A stretch of DNA of 64,000 bases from Cucumis sativus (Eukaryota > Streptophyta > Magnoliopsida > Cucurbitales > Cucurbitaceae). The position numbers and the translations under genes are program-made. The stretch spans positions 29,592,272 to 29,656,271 of the forward strand of contig NC_026659.2 of the NCBI RefSeq assembly GCF_000004075.3. The letters are read 5' to 3'. Below, in pieces: positions 1 to 9,402 of the stretch. Under the pieces are notes generated by a model. That model made no database searches and was not told the DNA's origin. It saw only the letters and a program-made list of their open reading frames with translations. Every line of letters begins with the position of its first letter. Position 1 is the stretch's first letter.

Positions 1-80
1 GCATTCTTCCATTTTTGCTCAGGGAAATGAACTTGTGTTGTGTGTATTTCTTAACTGGGTTTTCTGTTCAATTTTCTCAG

Positions 81-2874
81 CTGTTTCCAGCCGTTCGATG
101 ATGAAATTTGAGAGTGGATATTCGGTTGAGACGGTGTTTGATGGTAGTAAGCTGGGAATCGATCCATATTCAGTTGAGATGTCGCCTAGTGGGGAGCTTC
201 TGATCTTAGATGCTGAAAACAGTAATATTCATAAGATCTCAATGCCGTTGTCTCGATGTAAGCAGCTTTATGGCTTAGCATTACATTTTCATGCATTTTT
301 CTTTGCCACAAGATGAAGATTGAGCTCTTTAGTTTCTTGTTCTTTCTATTCCTGATTGCAAGTTTTAAATTGAAGTTTGGTTTCATTGTTAAGTTTCTGC
401 AGGAGTGCTAATTTTCCTCTCTTTCTTGAGCTCTTGATTAACTTTACTTACAGGGCATGTTATTTTTGTTTTGAAGAAGGTTCCACTTTTTGGAGTATAA
501 TGTACTTTTGTTAGTTCTCTCTCTTCTTGCCACTTTTAAGTTGGAACTAGCAGTTTTGGACGTTTATTACTTTCATTGCTGTATTTCTGTGCCAAATCCC
601 ATGAGTTTATTATGTACTTCTGTTGTTAAAGTTTGTGTACCTAAATGAGATGCTTTTGAGCTTCCTTAGGAACACTCGTTTCAATTTTTGTTTGGTTAAA
701 AGGTGCTTCTTCCTTAATCTTTTATGCATAAATAAACCATTTACTTCTTCCTGAAAAAGAAAGCATACCTACTTCGGTAAAGCCATTTGCCAAGAGATGT
801 GGCGTTCGACATTCACTGTCTGAATGAAAATTTTTGTTTTATGAAAGTGTCTGTGTATGCTATGCATGTGCTTTCTAGCAAAGTTGCTGTTATTTTACTT
901 CTTCGATATTTGTAGTTAGCAGGCCTAAGCTGGTTTCCGGATCAGCAGAAGGATACTCTGGACATGTTGATGGCCATTCAAGAGAAGCGAGAATGAACCA
1001 TCCGAAAGGTCTTACTTTAGATGAAAGGGGAAATATATACATTGCAGATACAATGAATATGGCTATCAGAAAGATTAGTGACACAGGTAAATTGACTAAT
1101 ATTTCAGAAATTCCCTTTCCAAGCACCCAAAATTCAATTTTCAGTTCAATTTTTGTGGCAGGATCCAAATTGGTAACTACTTGTACTTGTCTTTATTTAC
1201 TCATATTTTCTGCTCTAAATTCAGCACATCTCGATTACAAATGTTCTTAAATCTAGTGCTTTTGAAGTCCAAGACTCTAAGCAAATGGTGGCTGAGTTGA
1301 TTATCTAAGGGTAAAAACTCTCGTATGTGCGAGCTAATCTTTATTAACTACAGGGGTTACAACGATTGCTGGTGGAAGATGGAACCAAGGGAGTGGTCAT
1401 ATTGATGGTCCAAGTGAAGATGCAAAGTTCTCAAATGATTTCGATGTCGTTTATGTGGGAAGTAGCTGCTCTCTTTTGGTTATAGACAGAGGAAACAAGG
1501 CAATTCGAGAGATTGAACTCAACTACGACGACTGCAATACCCAATATGCCGATAGTCTCAACTTGGGTAGAATGAAAAGCCCATCATCCCTGCCATTTTC
1601 ATTTATCACTCTTAGTAAATAAACCATTCATTTCTGCTATTTATTCTTATTGGTGACATGAAATGTTCAATCTCTCTCTGCAGGGGTAGTATTGCTGGTT
1701 GCTGCCGGTCTATTTGGTTACCTTCTTGCTTTGCTCCAACGTAGGGTGCAAGCTATGTTTTCTTCACAGAAGGTAGCTCTTTCCCAAAATGTTCTTTTTC
1801 CAAACAAATGATTATGTTGCCTCAAATATACCTACATTGCTATGAACATCTCGGTTCTACCAACGAAATGTGTGTAGGCTTTGATTGGACTCTGTTTTCC
1901 ATTATCTTACAATTGGTGCCTTTTCATCTGCCTTTGCCATCTCTTGTATCCTAGGAGAATTGTGCGTTTATATTTTTTGTATTAAAGAAAAGCCGTTTGT
2001 GATGAAAATGAACTATTAGATTGTGTTAACAAAATGAAGATCTTATTTGGGGATCTTCAGTTGGCTGAAAAAGAAATGGACTCTTAAAGCCTCATGTCAT
2101 ATTGAAAACTTATTCTTCTTTTTCTTTTTTGTGTGGTAGGATCAGGAAATAAGAAGTCAGCAAATGATGAAAGCTACACCAGTTGCCCCATACCAAAGAC
2201 CTCCTCTGAAGTCAGTGAGGCCCTCCTTGATTCCAAGTGAAGATGAACCAGAGAAACTGGAGGAAGGCTTCTTTGGTTCTCTCGGGAGACTTTTTGTCAA
2301 CAGCGGCTCATCTATGGCTGATATCTTTGGGGGATTGCTGTCTGGATTTCGAAGGAAGCCTCTTAATCACCAGATTCATCAGCAGTTTCAACCAGTTAAT
2401 AGACATCCAAATGCTTGGCCCTTGCAAGAAAGCTTTGTGATTCCAGATGAAGACGAGCCACCATCCATCGAAACAAAAACTCCCACAATAAAGAAAACCT
2501 ATCCGTTCATGACTCAAGATCTCGATCGATCTCACCAGTTCAAGCCAAACAGGAGCTACTTTAGTGGGTGGGATGGTGAATTCCATCAACAGCAACAACA
2601 ACAGCAAATACAGCATCATCATCAACAGCAGCATATACAACATCATCACCATCAACAGCAGCAGCAATATCACCATCGACAATATTCAGCAGGTCCAACG
2701 ACCTACTACGAGAAGAGTTGCGAAACAAATGAAATTGTGTTCGGTGCAGTTCAAGAGCAAGATGGACGTCGTGAAGCTATGGTCATCAAAGCTGTTGATT
2801 ATGGAGATCCGAGATATAACCATCACAACATTCGAGCTCGATACAACTATACTGGTAACCCCAACTCTTATTGA
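81..2874 (+). CDS. NHL-repeat membrane protein, 5' partial
   Basis: Five exons can be read: 81-257, 916-1086, 1354-1566, 1684-1772 and 2140-2874, all with GT-AG borders and matching phases. They encode the last 460 residues of a plant NHL-domain protein. The beginning (signal peptide and first exon) lies left of the window. The first three exons carry the beta-propeller repeats, with blocks such as 'GSAEGYSGHVDG', 'MNHPKGLTLDERGNIYIAD' and 'VTTIAGG', followed by 'LLVIDRGNKAIREIEL'. Exon 4 encodes one hydrophobic membrane segment (VVLLVAAGLFGYLLALL). The last exon is a cytosolic tail with 'EEGFFGSLGRLF' and a Gln/His-rich tract. Plant proteins of this layout (Arabidopsis At1g70280 type, from memory) are predicted type I membrane proteins of unknown biochemical role. 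The family is clear, the function is not. Confidence 0.9.
2582..2674 (+). repeat. CAN-rich low-complexity coding tract
   Basis: A run of CAA, CAG and CAT/CAC codons inside the last exon of the NHL gene encodes about 31 residues that are almost only Gln and His. The complementary frames show Leu/Met-rich and Ile/Asn-rich open frames here, which are shadows of the repeat. Confidence 0.85.
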
Positions 2875-4728
2875 CAAGAAATAGAACATATATCAATGCT
2901 TTCAGTTAGTATATTGGGGAATATGTGGGAGTAGAGTTAGGAGTCAAGATATGTTTGTTTTTGTTTAATTCGAAAGTCCTCACCATGTTTTTATGGGGAG
3001 AAATGCTAGTTTTCTTAGAGTTCATGCATAATGATATATGTTGTTTGCACATCATTGGTCAAAATCAAGGAGATACTCATACTTGTTAATGTTGTATGCA
3101 TATCGTTTGTTGATATCGTGAGTACTTATGCGCTCGTTAGCATCCCATTCCCAACCTATCATAGACAGTAAAACCAATATGAAGAAAGGAATTAGTTGCA
3201 AGACTTCATTTCTGGAAAAGAAAAATGTCTTAATGTTCATTAGCTGCAAAAGGAAGAGATCTCCTAGATGTCAAATGTTCAGATCTACAAGCTTTGTAAT
3301 TTGTATTGATAGTTGTTACGAAGTAAAGGCTAGTTGTCAAGTTTGTTGGCTTGTTATTAAATATGATTAATGATTCCTTCTGCTTTAACTGAAAAGTCAG
3401 TGAATCTAAAACAATTTTTTAACGATCTCAAAATATGATGAAATTAGTAGTTTTAGTGTATAGGTAAAATCTGTAGCTTTCTTTAACTTATTATATTAAT
3501 TAAATGTGATAACTATCAATGTCTAATATCAATAGTTTCATGATTCTAAGTGCTATTAATGATTTGAAGCAAGACAAGTTAAAAAAGGTTTGATAGAGTT
3601 CTCAATATGAAAGTGGAAAAAGCAAAAAGGTAATAAACAATGATGCTCTTTAAAGCCTTATAAATGGAATAAAGTTTTGCAAACTATAGGGACTAGGGGT
3701 AGGATGGTAATATTGAAAAGTTGTGCATAATTTCTTCAATAATAAGAACAAAGGCTTAAATTTGTAGGCCAAACTTGAAAATGAAGTATGCAATGATGCA
3801 AACAAGTCTTATTATATAGGGCATGTAGCTCAAAAATGGACTTGATAATGAAATCTATATATATATATATATATATTTTTTGCATGTATGCCTCTCAGCC
3901 TCATTATTGAGCACCCTTTGGCTCCAAGTTCTCTAATCTATATATTAAAAAAAAATCCAATTAAGGGGACCACGGAGAATAAAGATCTAAAAAAATCACC
4001 GATTGTTTGAGTTGTACAAGATGAAACATATACGGTTCTTAGAGGGGGTCATCTTGATTTATCTATCTCAATTGTATGATCGGTTTGAAAAATATCTTGA
4101 ATTTCGAGCAATTGCATATGATATAATATGCTACATAATGAGAAAGAGTTAATTTTCAAACATAATGATCTCATCAATTGCATTTTTACCTATAAGGTTT
4201 AGAGGACGTGGATGATAATTAACTTGATTGACGAGTCTTGACTCTTGAACAATTTTGGAATCCAACACAAATTGAGATTCAAGGGAGTCATGCACCACCC
4301 ATGTTGCATTATCTCATCGCTTGGCAGAGTTCCAAGAAACACCTTATTAGTTTAGTCTTTTAACCTTTTTTCCCCTATTTTGATCCCTACTTTAAGTCTG
4401 ATTTAAATAAATTAGCCCCCGTAGATTTGGATATGTGTAAAGTGTGTTAATACGAGCAAGGAATGAATGGATACCAAATAAACAAAGGACAAACATTATA
4501 TTGACAAACTATATAATCATGCAAAAACTGCATGGTAGCAACAATCAACACAATTGTTTTTAATCTGAGAAATTAAAAACAAGTATTCCTTCAAAAGTTT
4601 AAGAACTATAATAGAACATCACAGATAGTGGATTAGAGAGATGATGAACGGGTATTACAATTTTAGGACATTGGGCAATGAAAAGCAAATATTTTTCTTT
4701 TATTGTATAGTGATTATAAGAGAGAGAA
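2875..4728. other. Intergenic region after the NHL gene
   Basis: This holds the 3' UTR of the NHL gene and then AT-rich DNA between two convergent genes. Apart from a TA microsatellite near 3860 I see no convincing gene. The open frames at 3052-3370 overlap on both strands and have no recognisable domain. Confidence 0.6.
3856..3876. repeat. (TA)n microsatellite
   Basis: About ten uninterrupted TA units followed by a short T run. A simple repeat in intergenic DNA. Confidence 0.9.
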
Positions 4729-4911
4729 TCAATGGCCGTCGCCGGAGGGACTTGGACCGGAGTGCTTCATTTCCCAAAGCTCAACAAACGGATCAATGAA
4801 GTAATGTTGGCGCTGCAATGGACGCCCTTGCCCTTGTGCGCAATAAACCACCAAAATTATGATCAAAACTAACACAACCATTCCACTTTTGGCTTCCAAT
4901 TTCAATTTCAT
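4729..4911 (-). CDS. PIP/PIPL-type secreted peptide precursor
   Basis: This encodes a 60-residue precursor of a signalling peptide. Residues 1-10 are basic, 11-25 form a hydrophobic signal-peptide core (MVVLVLIIILVVYCA), and the protein ends exactly at SGPSPSGDGH (residues 51-60). That end fits the S-G-P-S-x-x-G-x-G-H signature of PAMP-induced peptides (PIP and PIP-like), which in Arabidopsis are cut from the C-terminus, act outside the cell and are perceived by the receptor kinase RLK7 to amplify immunity or modulate growth. The start chosen is the first ATG; an upstream GTG in frame would add six residues and is not needed. A possible intron acceptor at about 4959 and a TATA box near 5355 suggest a spliced 5' UTR. 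CEP peptides also end in GH but lack SGPS. The match is by motif only. Confidence 0.8.
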   Translation of the reverse strand: MKLKLEAKSGMVVLVLIIILVVYCAQGQGRPLQRQHYFIDPFVELWEMKHSGPSPSGDGH

Positions 4912-5060
4912 TTTCTTTCTTGCAATCACTTGGTGTGCAGTGACGATTACTAGTAATCCTGAAAGTAATATTCAAACGTGAACTTGTCAAAACAAGAAAT
5001 AGAAATGCAACAAATTGACGAGGATGAACACAAAGATAGAAAGGAAGAAGAGAAATTCAA

Positions 5061-5206
5061 CAAGCATAACTTAATAACAAAACCAAAAATTAATCACAAA
5101 AACGTTTTAGATCTTTAAAGGTTAACGCATTAAATCAAGCATAACTTAATAATAAAACCAAAAACTAATCACAAAACGTTAAATTTTTAAAGGTTAACGT
5201 ATTAAA
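5061..5206. repeat. 75-bp imperfect tandem duplication
   Basis: Copy one (5061-5134) and copy two (5136-5206) both run from 'caagcataacttaata' to 'aaaggttaacg' and 'attaaa', with several substitutions and small gaps. They lie in the presumed 5' leader or UTR intron of the PIPL gene. Confidence 0.8.
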
Positions 5207-5351
5207 ACATAACATTATCACCATAAAATCGTTACCATCAAAATAATAATAATTGTTAACATCATTATCATATTTTCTTCACCTGATTTGTCACTATTTT
5301 TGTGTTTGATATCTGCTTGTATGATGATCTTTTATTGCTCATTTTGTCTTC

Positions 5352-5358
5352 TATTTAT
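5352..5358 (-). promoter_or_regulatory. Putative TATA box of the PIPL gene
   Basis: On the minus strand the sequence reads GTATAAATAG after an A-rich run, about 440 bp before the PIPL start codon. The distance would require a long or spliced 5' UTR, so this is tentative. Confidence 0.35.
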
Positions 5359-7901
5359 ACTTTTTTTTTTCTTTGTTGTCCCTTCTTCTCTTTTGACTAT
5401 TGGCAAATTTGGGTTGGTAGGATATGTGCTACTCTTAGAGAGAACGTACAATAAGATTTTTTATATTTAATCATTTAGTCATTTAAATGTATTACATAAA
5501 TATGAGGGTGGATATGGATTTATATTGATAAACTTTGAGAGTTGTATCAACTAAAACCTTAATAAGTGTATTGATTTATTACTTTGAAGATGATTCAATA
5601 CGTAGAAGATTTTCAAAAGAAATTTTGCCTGAATATGTGCAATTTTGTTCACAAATTTTTTTGGGGTTAGTGTGCCACAACTATAAGTTTCATTCGGTAT
5701 TTTTTCAAAAGGAACGTAATAATTGAAGTTGTAAATTGATATTTTCGTATAAAAAGAGTTCAAAATCTAAATTGATACGACAAATATAAGTTGATATTTT
5801 TTTAAAAAGAATTAAAATTAAAGGTTAAAAAATATTGGTAAAAAGAGTAATGATGTGATTTGTGTATGCGTTGGAGGAAGCAGAGAGGGAAAATGATGAA
5901 GAGGGAAAGGAATATAGGATGTTGGAAAATAAATTAAGTGTTGGAAATTTACTTGAATGGTAGATGGGATGGAAAATACTTCCTTTCATTTGAATTCCAA
6001 ACTTTGATTTTGTGAATATATATCTTTTCTATTCTGCCTAATTCTTTCATTTTTTTTCTTTTCCTTTTAATAAAAGGATAAAAAAATTATACATTATAAT
6101 AAAATTTGGGGCATTTTTAAATACAACACCATGGATTAAAATGAAATTTTACATATAATTTTTGTAAATATTTTGAACACTTTTACTATTTAAAAAAAAT
6201 GATTTAGTATTGTATTTGAATTCATCCCTAATTGTCTTTCAAACTGTTTATATAGTTGTGTATTAAATAAATAGAAAAAAAGAACAATAATCAAACAATA
6301 TTTTATAGTAAATAAAAAGTGTAGGAAATCCAATGAATTTAAATATAATATTGGAGTGATTTGGTGAAGACTTGGACTCTTTTTGTTTTGTTGTATTACC
6401 AACCAAAACCAAGAGGGAATTCAAAGAGAGAATAAAGAAGTGAATACCTACCTAAATTATATTGCATTGGTAAAGAAGTTTCGACCACAATATTAGTTTT
6501 CCTTACTAGAAAAAAATATTAAACTTTGGTTGTTGAAGAACTTAATAAAAAGAGAAAAAGAGAGAGAATATTTTTATGGGATGTTTAGGGGAAGGAAAGA
6601 ACAAGTACGAAGACTACGATAGATTATCATAATCCTTGTTTGGAGAAATAATTAAATCTAAATTGACGTTGTTAGTGTAATATTGAGAACGAGTGAAGAT
6701 AAATTAGATATTTTTATGTATGTAGTTATCTTTCATATTTTAAATTTTACAAAATTTAAAATGTAAAAATGTATTTATTCAGTTATTAAAAAAACTGCCT
6801 CTTCTTTCCTCCTCAAACTTTGATATACATTATCCAACCATATCTCATCTCTCTATTCTTTTAATTCTTTTTTTCTTTCCTCTCATTTTCGCATGTCCGC
6901 ACCGGTAGCCCGTCCCAGTCGTCTCTGTCTCCGTTGAAGCCAAACCCAGTCGAGCCCGCGTTTCGTTCGTGTGTAGCTCCACCGGCGCCTGTCGTTCAGA
7001 TACCAGCCGTGTAGCGTCCAACAGCTACGCATCCGTGAAGTCCTCATCTGCCGCGCAACTCTCCGTTTTCCAGTCGCGGGTCCGACGTCCATCCTTATTG
7101 TATTGTATATCTGTTTTGAACGCATCCATTTCATTTGTTCGCCGCTGCCGCTGTCTTGTTGTAAGTTGGTTGGTAATGAGAAATTGTGGGTTTTGTGATG
7201 TTGTTTCTTGGCTACTGTAAGCATTAAGGTAGGACTAATTGATTGGGTTTTGTTTGATTTTAAGGTGATTTTTGGAGAAATTGTGCTTCAATTCTTGAGA
7301 TTTACAACAAGCTTCATTGACTTAAGTAAGTTGTTGAATTTTACATTGGGTTGAATTAATTGGACGTTATTGTTGGAGAAAATATTGAGTTCTTATTGTG
7401 GTGTTTAGGTTTTTTTCGTGGAATTCAGCTCGATCAGGAAGCTTAGGTAACGTTAAGGTAAGAGACTTTCTACTAGACCCATACGTGGATTTCAATGATT
7501 AAAACGATTTGCCAATTATGCATGGACTTGAATGACTTAAAGGATATGACTGTAGGTTGAAATGGTTAAAGAGACTTAATTGCTTTAAGTAGTTTTAAGT
7601 ATGTTGATGGATTGACTAAATTAAAAATGTTTGTTGACTGAACTGTATTATGGTTGACTGTTATGTTTAAAAATGGATGGTGTACGTTTGACTGGATTGA
7701 CTGAACTGAGATGAGTGACACTTATGTATGAGTATATCTATTTGCGAAATCGTTACACAAGGTCGGATTATGTATTAGTAAGAGTTTTTCTACTACTGGA
7801 CTCACCTATAGAGTATAGTATGTTGACTGTATGTTATCCCTAAACTGAGAATGAATGTCAGTTATGTTTTATATAATTTGAAGTAGACTTGAGATTGAAT
7901 G

Positions 7902-7953
7902 TATGTTAGTGTTTGACTGGAACTATATATAGTTCCAGCCAAACACTAACATA
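7902..7953. repeat. 26-bp-arm inverted repeat (hairpin)
   Basis: The left arm 7902-7927 and right arm 7928-7953 are reverse complements with one G/C-for-T change that still allows a G-U pair in RNA. There is no loop: the centre is AACTATATATAGTT. It is followed directly by a TA run. It sits inside the LTR-like fragment. Confidence 0.9.
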
Positions 7954-8256
7954 TATATATATATATATAATATGTGGATGTGAACTTGTTGGCTATCGTG
8001 TGGACCGGGTGTAAATTATTCCAAGTATGGCTGTGTGCTGGTGAACTGAGGGGTGTTATGACTTTATAGTTTAGTTGACTGATGTATTAGAATGTTACCG
8101 ACGGTCATTGGGATAAAGTGAGATAGGTTGACTGTTAGAGTGTTAAGTGAAAGGATTGTATGTTGAGGTAGCTGGACTGTGCTATAAATGACTGTTAAGA
8201 TGTTTAGAATGGACTGAGGGGAAAATTGTTAGCTTTCTATTGGGATGTGTGTCTTG

Positions 8257-8450
8257 TAGGTGTCCTACGGGATCACCACTTATTGTGTATCCTTCGGGAA
8301 CATTAGACTGATATGTGTTTCTGCAGAACACTAGACTGATATGTACGTCCCTCGAGGTGTTAGACTGATTATATGTATCCTACGGGATCACAAAACTGTG
8401 ACTGATAATGTGTATCCTACGGGATCACAAGACTGTGACTGTGCAGGATA
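8257..8450. repeat. Short repeats with core TCCTACGGGATCAC
   Basis: Three clear units ('tgtcctacgggatcac', then 'tgtatcctacgggatcac' twice, the last two about 35 bp apart) and degenerate ones ('tgtatccttcgggaaca', 'acgtccctcgagg') are separated by 'agactgat' or 'gactgtgact'. They form an imperfect tandem array within the LTR-like element. Confidence 0.8.
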
Positions 8451-8875
8451 CCCCAATAGGAAGTTAACAGTTTATTTTTCCCCTAACAGGACCAGTAGTG
8501 GGTCTCTTACTGGGTATGTTTATACTCACCCATTTTATGTTTAACATTTTCAAGCAAAGGTAACAAGGGTGGCAAACCGGCAAGGAGCAGGAAGGAAGCG
8601 TGATTGCCATAGGGAATATTTTCATTTGCTTCAGCTTAATGTTCCGTTTTCTTTAGTACTTGAGACTGTTCAGAAAACTTTGTGGTTTAACTGAAGTCAC
8701 AAACTGATGATTTGTAAGCATTTCTTTGAAAGTTTTGGTTATTTGAAATAGGACCCGAACTTAAGTTTGTTTTCTTTGAGAGTTTGATTTTATTTGAATT
8801 TGGTATTTTGTGTAAACTCAGGTTTTGTTTGAAATTAATGACTTCGACTTAGTTAGAAAAGTTGGGTCGTTACAC

Positions 8876-9402
8876 AAATAGCCGTACATTTCGGGTCGGT
8901 TCGGATTTGAAGAAAACTGACCCGACTCAGCCCAATTACACCCCTACTTGGTATATCTAGATAATTGGTAGGAGCATAAACCAAAACATTCTGGAACTAC
9001 CAAGATAGTAATTAAATCATTAACAACATGCACACCAAATAAAAACATTCTTCCTAGATTAGCTGTTAATACAAATAACAGAAACTCTGTTGTAGTCATT
9101 TTTGTATATTCAATGTGTTCTGCCGATTGAGGAATACATAGAGTTGAACATAACAAAATAAGAAATTGGAAGAATTCGTTGTGATTGTTCATTTGGAAAT
9201 TTTCTGAAAAGTTAATTGTAGGTTCTTAGAGAAGGGATTGGTATTTCTGGAATATTATATGCTTTTCTTGCCTTTGAAATTCATAAGCTGTTTTGCAGAT
9301 TGAAGAATAACAAGTGTTGGGGGAGACAACATGAAGATGGTGCTCTCTGGTGCCCAGTCCATTCAATCTTTTAGACGGGTGGATGTGTAATTCTAAGTTA
9401 GC
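8876..9402. other. Region upstream of FPGS
   Basis: This is the space between the LTR-like element and the first FPGS codon. It must include the FPGS promoter and 5' UTR, but I see no clear TATA box. The minus-strand open frame 8944-9192 shows no domain that I recognise. Confidence 0.45.

Larger units (their letters stand above)
4912..6880. other. Upstream region of the PIPL gene
   Basis: AT-rich DNA containing the PIPL leader, the 75-bp duplication and a putative TATA box. Beyond about 5500 I see no gene. The open frames at 5535-5763 and 6190-6402 are short and without domains. Confidence 0.5.
6890..8874 (-). mobile_element. LTR-retroelement fragment, probably a solo LTR
   Basis: Base composition changes sharply near 6890 to a GC-richer block, and the region ends at 8874 with a terminus that on the minus strand reads TGTAACGACCCAAC, the TG start expected of an LTR. 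It also contains several 'TCCTACGGGATCAC' repeats and a block reading 'agtagtgggtctcttactgg', which I associate with high-copy cucurbit LTRs. I find no coding sequence for gag or pol, no tRNA primer site and no polypurine tract beside it, which argues for a solo LTR or a truncated copy. The left end and a target-site duplication could not be fixed. The small open frames inside (6883-7224, 8341-8544) are not genes. Confidence 0.55.

Noticed and set aside
2308-2889. Leu/Met-rich and Ile/Asn-rich frames over the end of the NHL gene
   Set aside because: They are the opposite strand and shifted frame of the CAN repeat and of the real coding exon.
6883-7224. 113-codon minus-strand frame in GC-richer DNA
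   Set aside because: It is Arg/Trp-rich without a domain, overlaps another open frame on the plus strand, and lies in the LTR-like fragment. The composition of the element explains it.
8341-8544. 67-codon plus-strand frame
   Set aside because: It is a translation of the TCCTACGGGATCAC repeats and has no protein features.
8944-9192. 82-codon minus-strand frame, considered as a copia polymerase or integrase remnant
   Set aside because: In none of the three frames could I find integrase or reverse transcriptase motifs, so there is no support for it.
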